A DNA stretch of 64,000 nucleotides from Balneolaceae bacterium (GTDB lineage Bacteria > Bacteroidota > Rhodothermia > Balneolales > Balneolaceae), in NCBI GenBank assembly GCA_007693745.1, contig REDA01000045.1, forward strand, positions 21,086-85,085, written 5' to 3'. Of the stretch, positions 44,233 through 51,294 are shown piece after piece. Both the position numbers and the translations under genes were made by a program. The first letter of the stretch is position 1. Every line of letters starts with the position of its first letter. The notes beneath the pieces are model-generated. The model made no database searches. It was not told where the DNA came from and saw only the letters and a program-made list of their open reading frames with translations.

Positions 44233-44309
44233 GCGCCCGTAGCTCAACCGGATAGAGCGTCTGACTTCGGATCAGAAGGTTGAGGGTTCGAATCCTTCCG
44301 GGCGTACCA
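44233..44309 (+). tRNA. tRNA-Arg(TCG)
   Basis: This is a full tRNA: acceptor GCGCCCG/CGGGCGT, D-arm GCTCAACCGGATAGAGC, anticodon stem TCTGA/TCAGA with loop CTTCGGA giving TCG, and T-loop TTCGAAT. The discriminator A is at 44306 and CCA is encoded (44307-44309), unlike the other tRNA genes here. Its 3' end is repeated three more times downstream at 101-bp steps. Confidence 0.96.
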
Positions 44310-44600
44310 AATCGCTGAGCTCCTTACAAAGGGAAGTCTTAGCGAAGCCTATCCCAGGTCGAATGTTGCGAAGCGGTGCTTCGCGGGTTCGAATCCTTCC
44401 GGGCGTACGATGCCGCTGATCTCTTTACAAAGGGAAGTCTTGGCGAAGCCAATCTCAAGTCGAATGTTGCGAAGCAGTGCTTCGCGGGTTCGAATCCTTC
44501 CGGGCGTACGATGTCGCTGAGCTCCTTAACGGAGTTCGGTTTATGCATGTCTATCCCAGGTCGAATGTTGCGAAGCGGTGCTTCGCGGTTCGAATCCTTC
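44284..44600 (+). repeat. 101-bp tandem array carrying the tRNA-Arg 3' end
   Basis: Starting inside the tRNA, a unit of exactly 101 bp occurs three times (44284-44384, 44385-44485, 44486-44586), then a truncated fourth begins at 44587 and stops after CGAATCCTTC. Each full unit opens with the same 24 nt as the tRNA T-arm and 3' acceptor strand and closes with AATGTTGCGAAGC-(GGT or AGT)-GCTTCGC, a perfect 7-bp hairpin. The middle of the units differs, most in the third (44527-44560). Two overlapping reading frames here (44339-44548 minus, 44376-44648 plus) follow from the repeat and are not called as genes. Confidence 0.9.
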
Positions 44601-44638
44601 TTTTTAAAAGAACGGAGAACTGATGTTATATCCCGAAA

Positions 44639-44676
44639 ATTAAACTAAAATATTCATTAAAACCCGAAAGTTTAAT
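44639..44676 (+). promoter_or_regulatory. Inverted repeat upstream of the Fic gene
   Basis: ATTAAACT (44639-44646) and AGTTTAAT (44669-44676) form a perfect 8-bp inverted repeat with a 22-nt spacer, ending 24 bp before the Fic start. CCCGAAA also occurs twice (44632 and 44663). This could be an operator for autoregulation by the winged-helix-like N-terminus of the Fic protein (inference). Confidence 0.4.
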
Positions 44677-44700
44677 ATATTCGTGGTAAAAAGGTTTTAA

Positions 44701-46185
44701 ATGCCCACTTTTTTAGAATCATTACCAGAAGTATTCGTCTCAAACACTGAGATATCTGCACAGGTATCCCAGGCAGTTTCAGATGGAAAACTAAAGAAAC
44801 TTGCCTCCCGCCTCTATACCAAAAACTTTGTGGATGATCCCGAAGTGATTGTTAAGAGAAACTGGTATACCCTTCTGAAGGATTATTACCCGGATGCTTT
44901 GATTGCCGACCGAACCGCATTGGAGAACCGTCCAGCCGAAGACGGCTCCGTATTTATTATATCAGATAAAAAAAGAAATACTGAACTGCCAGGAATCATC
45001 TTCAAACCGCGTAAAGGTCATGGACCGCTGGAAAGTGACCTCTCATTTATCAATGACCTTCATATCACCTCCGAATCACGCACACTTGTAGAAAACATGC
45101 GTCCGTCCCGGGTACGAAAAGGTACTGTAAGCCGGACGCTTTCCCGGAAAGAAATGGAAGAGAAATTGGATAAGCTTTTTCGTTTGAAGGGGGATGAACA
45201 TGTGAATAAAATTCGGGACAATGCCAGAGATATTGCCAAAGAAACAGGCATGATGAATGAGTTCCGGAAACTCGATGATTTGATAGGCACACTGCAAGGT
45301 ACAAGGGAAGCGGAATTAATAACGAGTGTTGCGAAAGCACGTAAGGGTGAAGAACCGTATGATCCTGACCGTACAGCTCTCTTTCTTCAGCTATTTGAGG
45401 ATTTAAAAAAGGTGGCTCCCGATTCAAGGACATCCTCCGGTCTTTCCCAGGAGGAACGCATAAACATCTCTTTCTTTGAAGCCTACTTCTCCAATTTTAT
45501 TGAGGGTACGGAATTTGAGGTGAGTGAGGCTGCTGATATTGTTTTCCGAAATGCCATTCCGAGTGAACGCCCAGATGATGCCCATGATGTATTGGGCACA
45601 TACAGACTTGTGTCCAACTATTATGAAATGAGCCAGTTACCAACAGATTTTGATGATTTTATTGCAAAATTGAAGTACCGCCACTCCGAAATTATGGCAG
45701 CAAGAAAAGAAAAGAGTCCCGGACTATTTAAAAACAGGGTAAATGTGGCCGGAAGCACCCAGTTTGTACTTCCAGATCTTGTAAAAGGCACTTTGCGAAA
45801 GGGATTCGAAATCTACAGAGCGTTAGAGTACTCATTTCATAAGGCGGTGTACATGATGTTTATGGTGAGTGAAGTGCACCCTTTTGTTGATGGCAATGGC
45901 CGTGTAGCCCGCATTATGATGAATGCTGAACTGGTATCTGTTCAGGATCAAAAAATCATCATTCCAATAGTGTACCGAAACAACTACCTGGCAGCTTTAA
46001 AAGCATTAACCAACCACCAAAACTCTGCTCCATTAATTCGCACTCTCGATTTTGCACAAAAGTTTACACGCTCTGTAGACTGGAGCGATTTTGATCAGGC
46101 AAAAAACCAATTGGAATCCTGCAATGCCTTTATTGACCCCAATGAGGCAGACAGAGAAGGGGTAAGGTTAAGATTGCGGGAGTGA
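44701..46185 (+). CDS. Fic family protein with winged-helix-like N-terminus
   Basis: This is probably an AMP-transferring (AMPylating) Fic enzyme, 494 residues. The Fic core motif HPFVDGNGRVAR is complete at about residues 391-403, with the catalytic His, the acidic Asp and both Arg/Gly contacts. An inhibitory motif SNFIEG, matching (S/T)xxxE(G/N), sits at about 263-268, N-terminal to the core as in class II Fic proteins. The first about 160 residues (ISAQVSQAVSDGKLKKLASR, then YPDALIADRTALE) resemble the winged-helix AbiEi-type antitoxin layout; this is an inference from pattern. It lies behind the tRNA-Arg tandem array and has no partner gene, so toxin and control may be in one chain. Confidence 0.9.
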   Translation: MPTFLESLPEVFVSNTEISAQVSQAVSDGKLKKLASRLYTKNFVDDPEVIVKRNWYTLLKDYYPDALIADRTALENRPAEDGSVFIISDKKRNTELPGIIFKPRKGHGPLESDLSFINDLHITSESRTLVENMRPSRVRKGTVSRTLSRKEMEEKLDKLFRLKGDEHVNKIRDNARDIAKETGMMNEFRKLDDLIGTLQGTREAELITSVAKARKGEEPYDPDRTALFLQLFEDLKKVAPDSRTSSGLSQEERINISFFEAYFSNFIEGTEFEVSEAADIVFRNAIPSERPDDAHDVLGTYRLVSNYYEMSQLPTDFDDFIAKLKYRHSEIMAARKEKSPGLFKNRVNVAGSTQFVLPDLVKGTLRKGFEIYRALEYSFHKAVYMMFMVSEVHPFVDGNGRVARIMMNAELVSVQDQKIIIPIVYRNNYLAALKALTNHQNSAPLIRTLDFAQKFTRSVDWSDFDQAKNQLESCNAFIDPNEADREGVRLRLRE

Positions 46186-46384
46186 TTATTCACTCGAGTC
46201 TGCACTCTCCTGGTATGGCTTTATCCCTGAAGGAGTGTTTCAGATCACTTCCTGCTCCTCGCGGAAAACCCAGGCCTTTGAAACACCGTTGGGAGAGTTT
46301 CATTACCGGCAACCCGAATCCTTCCCCCCCTTAAGCCTCCCCCTCCTTTTGCCGATAATCCCTGTTTAATTTGATCCGTTTTCT

Positions 46385-47605
46385 GTGTTGAAATATCTTG
46401 AAATAGAGGAGAACCCATTTGTTGACGCTTCGTTGAATCTTATTCCGGGTTTGGCAGGCCAGGTTAGAGAAATGGAATCCAGTATGAAAAGTGTAATAAA
46501 CAGTAATTCAGCTCCTCTCATCCTGATCGTGGAGGATGAACGGCTCAATATCATGATGCTGCAAAACCTGATCGAATCTGCAGGGTTTGATACGGTAACC
46601 GCAAGAGATCTCTATTATGCCGATGAGATATTGAAGAAGTATGCCGTTTCACTGATTCTTCTGGATGTAAACCTGCCGGATGGAAACGGAATCGACTGGT
46701 GCGCCAAAATAAAAAAGGAGCAGATCTACGCTTCTGTTCCGGTAATTTTTGTTACTGCCAGTGATCTCCCAAAAGAGAAGGTGAGAGGGTTTGATGCCGG
46801 CGGAGTGGACTATATCACCAAGCCCTATAATCCACCGGAGGTACTGGCCCGGGTGAGGACTCATCTGAGGCTCAAACTTGCCTATGAAAAGATGCAGGAA
46901 CAGCAACTGGAACGGCTGAATAAAATGCATCGCTCGCAGCGATTGCTCATGCCGGATGAAAAATTTTTTTCCGATGCCCGTTTTGCAATTGCCACCGATC
47001 CTGTTGTTGGCTTCGAAGGGGTTCTGTTTGATGTCAAAAAATCGGGTTCTGAAGTGTGGGACTATCTCCTGGCTGAAACGGATAATCTCGATATTGACAG
47101 TGCCGTCTGGAAAGCTTCTTTGAAAACACTGTTTCAGGAATATTCTGCCGTGATGCACACTCCGGAGCAGGTGATCCGGCTGATTCACGGATCGATCAGA
47201 ACCGTTCTCTCCGGACATCCCAAACTCACACTGGTTTTTGTCCGCCTTAACCGGAAATATAATGTGCTTTCGATCCTGAATGCCGGTTTTCCCCAGGCTC
47301 TGATACAGCGCAAAACCGGCGAAATTGTTGATAACTTCCACAGTGATGTGCCCTCGCGCTTTAGCCCGGATCCGGTGCTGGAGATCAAAAATCATAAAAT
47401 CGGCCATAATGACCGGATTTTCTTCTGTTCCGGAAGAATTGCGAAGGAAAATGTCTTATCCCGGGAACCGGAGTGGGTAAGGAGCAGTTTGTCTGAAGTG
47501 AGACCACTGCCGTTGCATCACGCGGTTAAAGAGCTTCGTGTTCGTTTTACCGCTCATGCGGGCCATTCTTCGACGGAGGGGATTTTGCTTGGGATCGAGG
47601 TATAG
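46385..47605 (+). CDS. Response regulator with degenerate PP2C/SpoIIE-like output domain
   Basis: This is a 406-residue signalling protein. The receiver domain (about 45-165) has the acidic pocket in LILIVEDERLN, the phosphoacceptor Asp in LILLDVNLPDGNG, the Thr in VFVTAS and the Lys in ITKPYNPPE. After a coiled-coil linker (about 165-190), the C-terminal domain resembles SpoIIE/RsbU phosphatases (SILNAGFPQALIQRKTGEI, KIGHNDRIFFCSGRIAKENV) but lacks clear metal-binding Asp-Gly pairs, so it may be inactive or only bind a partner. The start is a GTG at 46385; ATG codons at 46472 and 46484 are alternatives. Confidence 0.75.
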   Translation: MLKYLEIEENPFVDASLNLIPGLAGQVREMESSMKSVINSNSAPLILIVEDERLNIMMLQNLIESAGFDTVTARDLYYADEILKKYAVSLILLDVNLPDGNGIDWCAKIKKEQIYASVPVIFVTASDLPKEKVRGFDAGGVDYITKPYNPPEVLARVRTHLRLKLAYEKMQEQQLERLNKMHRSQRLLMPDEKFFSDARFAIATDPVVGFEGVLFDVKKSGSEVWDYLLAETDNLDIDSAVWKASLKTLFQEYSAVMHTPEQVIRLIHGSIRTVLSGHPKLTLVFVRLNRKYNVLSILNAGFPQALIQRKTGEIVDNFHSDVPSRFSPDPVLEIKNHKIGHNDRIFFCSGRIAKENVLSREPEWVRSSLSEVRPLPLHHAVKELRVRFTAHAGHSSTEGILLGIEV

Positions 47606-47745
47606 GGTTTGATTTTGGAAAACGAATCTGTCTTCGATTCTGATGCAGCCATGCCGGTTTTCAGATCTGGGTGTCAATGTGATTTGTTTCTGATCCGGAA
47701 CTATTCTACTCTGAAAGCAGCTTTAGTCGGGGTGTAGAGATTGTG

Positions 47746-48483
47746 TTATTTGCGGCGGTCGCGTATGTAGATCGCTTTGGAGTGGCCATCTCCTACGGAG
47801 CGTTCTTCCATGTCGAATAACCGCGTGGCATGCAGAAGCTCTCCCAGTTTTCGGTACCCGTAATTGCGCGGATCGAAACCGGGTGACTGCTTCGCAATGT
47901 AACTCCCTACCGGGGCGAGATGCGCCCAGCCACTCTCGTCGGAGGCCGCTTCGATCGCATTGCGAATCAGATTCACCAGTTTGGTATCCTGCTTGAGCTG
48001 ATTTTCCGGTTTACGCCGCGCCTCAGGCTTCTCTTTGTCTTCTTCCGCAAGCACTTCCGTGTAGATAAATTTGTCGCACGCTGCCACAAAAGGTCCGGGC
48101 GTCTTTTTCTCCCCGAAGCCGTACACTTTCAGACCGGCTTCGCGGATACGCGCAGCCAGTTTGGTGAAATCACTGTCGCTCGATACAAGACAGAAACCGT
48201 CAAACTTACCCGTATAAAGCAGATCCATCGCATCGATAATCAGGGCACTGTCTGTTGCATTTTTTCCCTTGGTGTATCCAAACTGCTGAATCGGTTGTAT
48301 GGAGTACTCCAGCAAAAGCTCTTTCCAGCTTCGCAGCTGCGGCTGTGTCCAGTCACCATAAATACGCTTTACATTGGCCGTACCGTACTTTGCAATCTCC
48401 GCAAGCAGGTTTTCGGTGATGGATGGTTGGGCATTATCGGCATCTATTAGCACAGCCAGACGCTGCGTTGTTTCTGTTTGCAT
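47746..48483 (-). CDS. NYN domain ribonuclease-like protein with OST-HTH/LOTUS domain
   Basis: This protein has a PIN-like NYN nuclease domain (about 8-150) with the acidic residues in LAVLIDADNAQ, KNATDSALIIDAMDLL and LVSSDSDFTKLAARIRE. A basic, Lys/Glu-rich linker follows, then an OST-HTH/LOTUS domain (about 170-245, VNLIRNAIEAASDESGWAHL and the GYRKLGELLHAT segment). Such proteins act on RNA, but the target is unknown. The ATG at 48483 is chosen; the longer frame from 48642 adds 53 residues unlike the family and overlaps the next gene. Confidence 0.9.
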   Translation of the reverse strand: MQTETTQRLAVLIDADNAQPSITENLLAEIAKYGTANVKRIYGDWTQPQLRSWKELLLEYSIQPIQQFGYTKGKNATDSALIIDAMDLLYTGKFDGFCLVSSDSDFTKLAARIREAGLKVYGFGEKKTPGPFVAACDKFIYTEVLAEEDKEKPEARRKPENQLKQDTKLVNLIRNAIEAASDESGWAHLAPVGSYIAKQSPGFDPRNYGYRKLGELLHATRLFDMEERSVGDGHSKAIYIRDRRK

Positions 48484-48554
48484 GGGTTTTTCTTGATTCT
48501 GACGGGTAAATTGATCATTCTGTAGTGTACAAATGTAAACAAAATAAAGAACCA

Positions 48555-48725
48555 ATGCCGAAATGTGAGATTTATCAGGATGTGAAGGGCGAATGGAGAT
48601 GGAGAAGGACCACGAAGGAGGGTGCAATTCTTGAATTCTCAAAACAGGGTTTTAAAGAACGCGAGGAGTGCGAAAAAAACGGCAAGGAAGAAGGCAGCTG
48701 CAGCAGCTATAAACTGGTTGTCTGA
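48555..48725 (+). CDS. DUF1508/YegP-like small protein
   Basis: This 56-residue protein begins MPKCEIYQDVKGEWRWRRTT, the opening of DUF1508 (YegP) domains, with GFKEREECEKNG in place of the usual second half. It holds a single repeat. The in-frame start at 48525 would add ten residues; the ATG at 48555 matches the domain start. Its function is unknown. The HsdR-N-like gene begins 57 bp later on the same strand. Confidence 0.75.
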   Translation: MPKCEIYQDVKGEWRWRRTTKEGAILEFSKQGFKEREECEKNGKEEGSCSSYKLVV

Positions 48726-48782
48726 ACCTATGGAAACGGATTGTATCAGCGCCATCACGTTGAATTTTTCAGAACTCTGCCG

Positions 48783-49694
48783 ATGAAGGGAAGTGTGGTT
48801 CAGGGTCATTTCCCTCAGGTCAGTTTCGAACATGGCAAAAAAAGGCTCTTTAACCCTGTGCTCAGAAAACGGTATGAAAACAGACCGGAAGAGAGGGTGC
48901 GGTTGCGGTGGACGGAGTATCTGCTGCTTGAGGCCGGATGGAAACGGTCCAGAATCGCGTTTGAAGCTGCGGTAAGAAACAACAGGAGCGGAAGTACACT
49001 TCGGGCAGACCTGATTTTGTATGACGAAGCACTCCACCCTGAAATTCTGATTGAATGCAAATCGGAGAGCGAAGAGCTGAAACAGGCCGTCGCAGAACAG
49101 GCCGGACGCTATAACAGGGAGGTTGAAGCTCCTTTCATCATTCTTACAAACGGGCATCAGGATCTCTGCTACAGAAGGGAAAAGGGTGAGATCGCAGCGG
49201 CAAATCCTCCATTTTCATCTTCCGGCAACCGATGGCGGGAGAAACCCGGTTACTGGTCGGCACGCGGGTTTTGTCCGGAAAGCCATGACCATCAGGGCGG
49301 GTGGATACCGGCGCTCTTGAACCGGTTTTGGGACAGCTCTGCCATCCCGACCTACCTGGATGTGGATCTTGATCCGGATATCCCTGCAGGCCACTACTAT
49401 CGGATATGGAGCCTCCCGGATGAGGAGAAGCTGGCCGTGACCTTTACCGGCTGCGGTATCTCTGATTGCTGGCTTCTGGCATTGCTGAGTTGTGGAAAGG
49501 AGAACGCCAGGGCTTTGGCACTTTCCATCAGAAAAATGGAAGAGAATCATCCGGCCAATGGGACACTGTACGATCAGAGCGGGAAATCGGCTGTCAACGG
49601 ACTGAAGATATTGAGTCTGCCGGTTTCGTCTGAACCGGATGAAATCGCTCTTTTTACAGATAATCTTCCCGGGGCTCTCAGATCTTTTTTTTAA
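48783..49694 (+). CDS. Orphan type I restriction HsdR N-terminal-domain protein
   Basis: This 303-residue protein (start ATG 48783; a TTG at 48741 would add 14 residues) carries the nuclease-type HSDR_N_2 domain at about 35-130. It has LRADLILYDEALHPEILIEC followed by KSES, an Asp/Glu-x-Lys site of PD-(D/E)XK type, and FIILTNGHQDLCYRRE. The C-terminal about 150 residues are unlike HsdR: no helicase motor is present and no HsdM or HsdS gene is nearby. It may be a stand-alone nuclease-fold protein common in Bacteroidota relatives. The role is unknown. Confidence 0.8.
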   Translation: MKGSVVQGHFPQVSFEHGKKRLFNPVLRKRYENRPEERVRLRWTEYLLLEAGWKRSRIAFEAAVRNNRSGSTLRADLILYDEALHPEILIECKSESEELKQAVAEQAGRYNREVEAPFIILTNGHQDLCYRREKGEIAAANPPFSSSGNRWREKPGYWSARGFCPESHDHQGGWIPALLNRFWDSSAIPTYLDVDLDPDIPAGHYYRIWSLPDEEKLAVTFTGCGISDCWLLALLSCGKENARALALSIRKMEENHPANGTLYDQSGKSAVNGLKILSLPVSSEPDEIALFTDNLPGALRSFF

Positions 49695-49781
49695 TTCCCG
49701 CCGATTTCCGATTTTAACGTTCAGATTCCGGGAGGCGATTCCCGGGTTTTTTAACCAATGAATGTAATGGGTCTTTGTTAA

Positions 49782-49912
49782 AACGGAATTTTGCTCTCGG
49801 GCAAGGTGGCAGCAAATCAAAAAAACGTAGTTCACTATCGAATTGAAAGAAATCAAATGGATAGAATTTTTGATTTGCGACAACGATTCTGTTTTGCAAA
49901 ATAGCAGTTTGA
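49782..49912 (-). repeat. Divergent copy of the dispersed repeat (copy F)
   Basis: Read on the minus strand, CAAACTGCTATTTTGCA, GTCGCAAATCAAAAATTCT and GAGCAAAATTCCG occur in the same order and nearly the same spacing as in copy E. The rest is diverged. It fills most of the gap before the aminopeptidase P gene. Confidence 0.45.
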
Positions 49913-49937
49913 AAAGAATCTCGAAATTTTTAAAAAA

Positions 49938-51293
49938 ATGGAAGCAATGTCTCAATCCCTGAACCGCGAAAAACTGCTCTCACTCTTTGATGAAAACCAG
50001 CAGGGAGTGATCTATCTGAAAGGTGCGGAGGTGATGTACCGCTACGGAACCGACTATGAATTTCCATTCCGGCAGGAGAGCAACTTCTGGTATCTCACCG
50101 GGGTGAATGAACCGGAATACCACGCAGTGATTGAGATCAAAACGGGGGACTACTATCTTTTTTCTCCCAAAAGAGATGCCCAGTTTGCGGTCTGGCATGG
50201 AAAAATCCGGGGGCAGGATGAGATCCGCGGGCATTATCAGCCCGATCATCTCCATTTTAGTCATGAACTTCTCTCCGTACTGCGTACCCTTCAGCCGGAA
50301 CAGATCTACTGCCTCGATGAAGCACAGGCAGAGTATCTGGAGGATCTGAGCCGGGAGTTCAATGTGGATACCGAAACGCTGGCAGATGCGATTACTTACT
50401 GCAGAAGTATCAAAACGGAAGCGGAACTGGAATTCATGAGGGAAGCGGCCGGAATTAACAACCTGGCGCATCTGGAGGCGATGAAGGCGCTGCGGCCGGG
50501 GATGTACGAGTATGAGATGAAGGCACTGTTTGAGTATCACCAGATGCGGCACGGGCTGCTTCAGAATGCCTATTCGGGTATTCACGCAGGAGGGACAAAC
50601 AGCGCGATCCTTCACTACACGGATAACAATCAGCCGATACGGGACGGGGATCTCTATCTGATTGATGCCGGTTTCGAGTATCAGGGATATGCATCGGATG
50701 TGACGAGAACCTATCCTGCCAACGGCCGCTTTACAGGGGATCAGGCAGCAGTCTATCAGACGGTGCTGAACGCACTGAACCGCTGTATTGAACTGGTGAA
50801 GCCGGGGGTAAAAATGGAAGAGCTGCATCTGGCAGCATGCAGGATTATTCTGACCGGCTTAATGGAGATGGACCTGGTAAGGGGGGAGCTGGAGGAGATG
50901 ATGGAGGTGAACCTTTTTGCGCTTTTCTTTCCGCATGGCCTCGGTCATTTTCTCGGCCTGGATACGCACGATGTGGGCGGATACCCCAAGGGTGTGGAGC
51001 GGATCGACCGTCCCGGTATTCGTTTTCTGCGTGTTCGCAGGGAGCTGGAGGCGGGAATGGTAATCACCATCGAACCTGGACTCTATTTTATCCCTGCCCT
51101 GCTGCGTCCGGCGCTTCTGAACAGCGAACAGGCACGGTTTCTGAATGGCAAAAAGATCGAAGGCCTGTTCGGTTTCGGCGGTGTAAGGATTGAAGACAAT
51201 CTGGTTGTTACGGAAACCGGTTATGAAAATCTGACAGATGTTCCGAAAGAGATCCGGGAGATTGAAAAAGTGATGGGCCTGTCAAAAGCCTGA
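49938..51293 (+). CDS. pepP: Aminopeptidase P family Xaa-Pro peptidase
   Basis: This is a pita-bread-fold metallopeptidase that removes an N-terminal residue before proline. The 451 residues show the N-terminal creatinase-like domain with ESNFWYLTGVNEPEYHAVIE, then the catalytic part: GIHAGGTNSAILHYTDNN, LIDAGFEYQGYASDVTRTYP with two metal Asp, HGLGHFLGLDTHDVGG with the metal His, TIEPGLYF and VRIEDNLVVTE. An alternative ATG lies three codons downstream. It is convergent with the fbp gene, just 1 bp apart. Confidence 0.95.
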   Translation: MEAMSQSLNREKLLSLFDENQQGVIYLKGAEVMYRYGTDYEFPFRQESNFWYLTGVNEPEYHAVIEIKTGDYYLFSPKRDAQFAVWHGKIRGQDEIRGHYQPDHLHFSHELLSVLRTLQPEQIYCLDEAQAEYLEDLSREFNVDTETLADAITYCRSIKTEAELEFMREAAGINNLAHLEAMKALRPGMYEYEMKALFEYHQMRHGLLQNAYSGIHAGGTNSAILHYTDNNQPIRDGDLYLIDAGFEYQGYASDVTRTYPANGRFTGDQAAVYQTVLNALNRCIELVKPGVKMEELHLAACRIILTGLMEMDLVRGELEEMMEVNLFALFFPHGLGHFLGLDTHDVGGYPKGVERIDRPGIRFLRVRRELEAGMVITIEPGLYFIPALLRPALLNSEQARFLNGKKIEGLFGFGGVRIEDNLVVTETGYENLTDVPKEIREIEKVMGLSKA

Positions 51294-51294
51294 A

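Noticed and set aside
44284..44600. The tandem array as a CRISPR
   Set aside because: The units are 101 bp with no alternation of short repeats and unique spacers, and no cas genes are in the window.
44339..44648. Two overlapping frames (69 and 90 residues) in the tRNA-Arg tandem array
   Set aside because: Both come from translating the 101-bp repeat, including tRNA sequence; they have no ribosome site and no domain.
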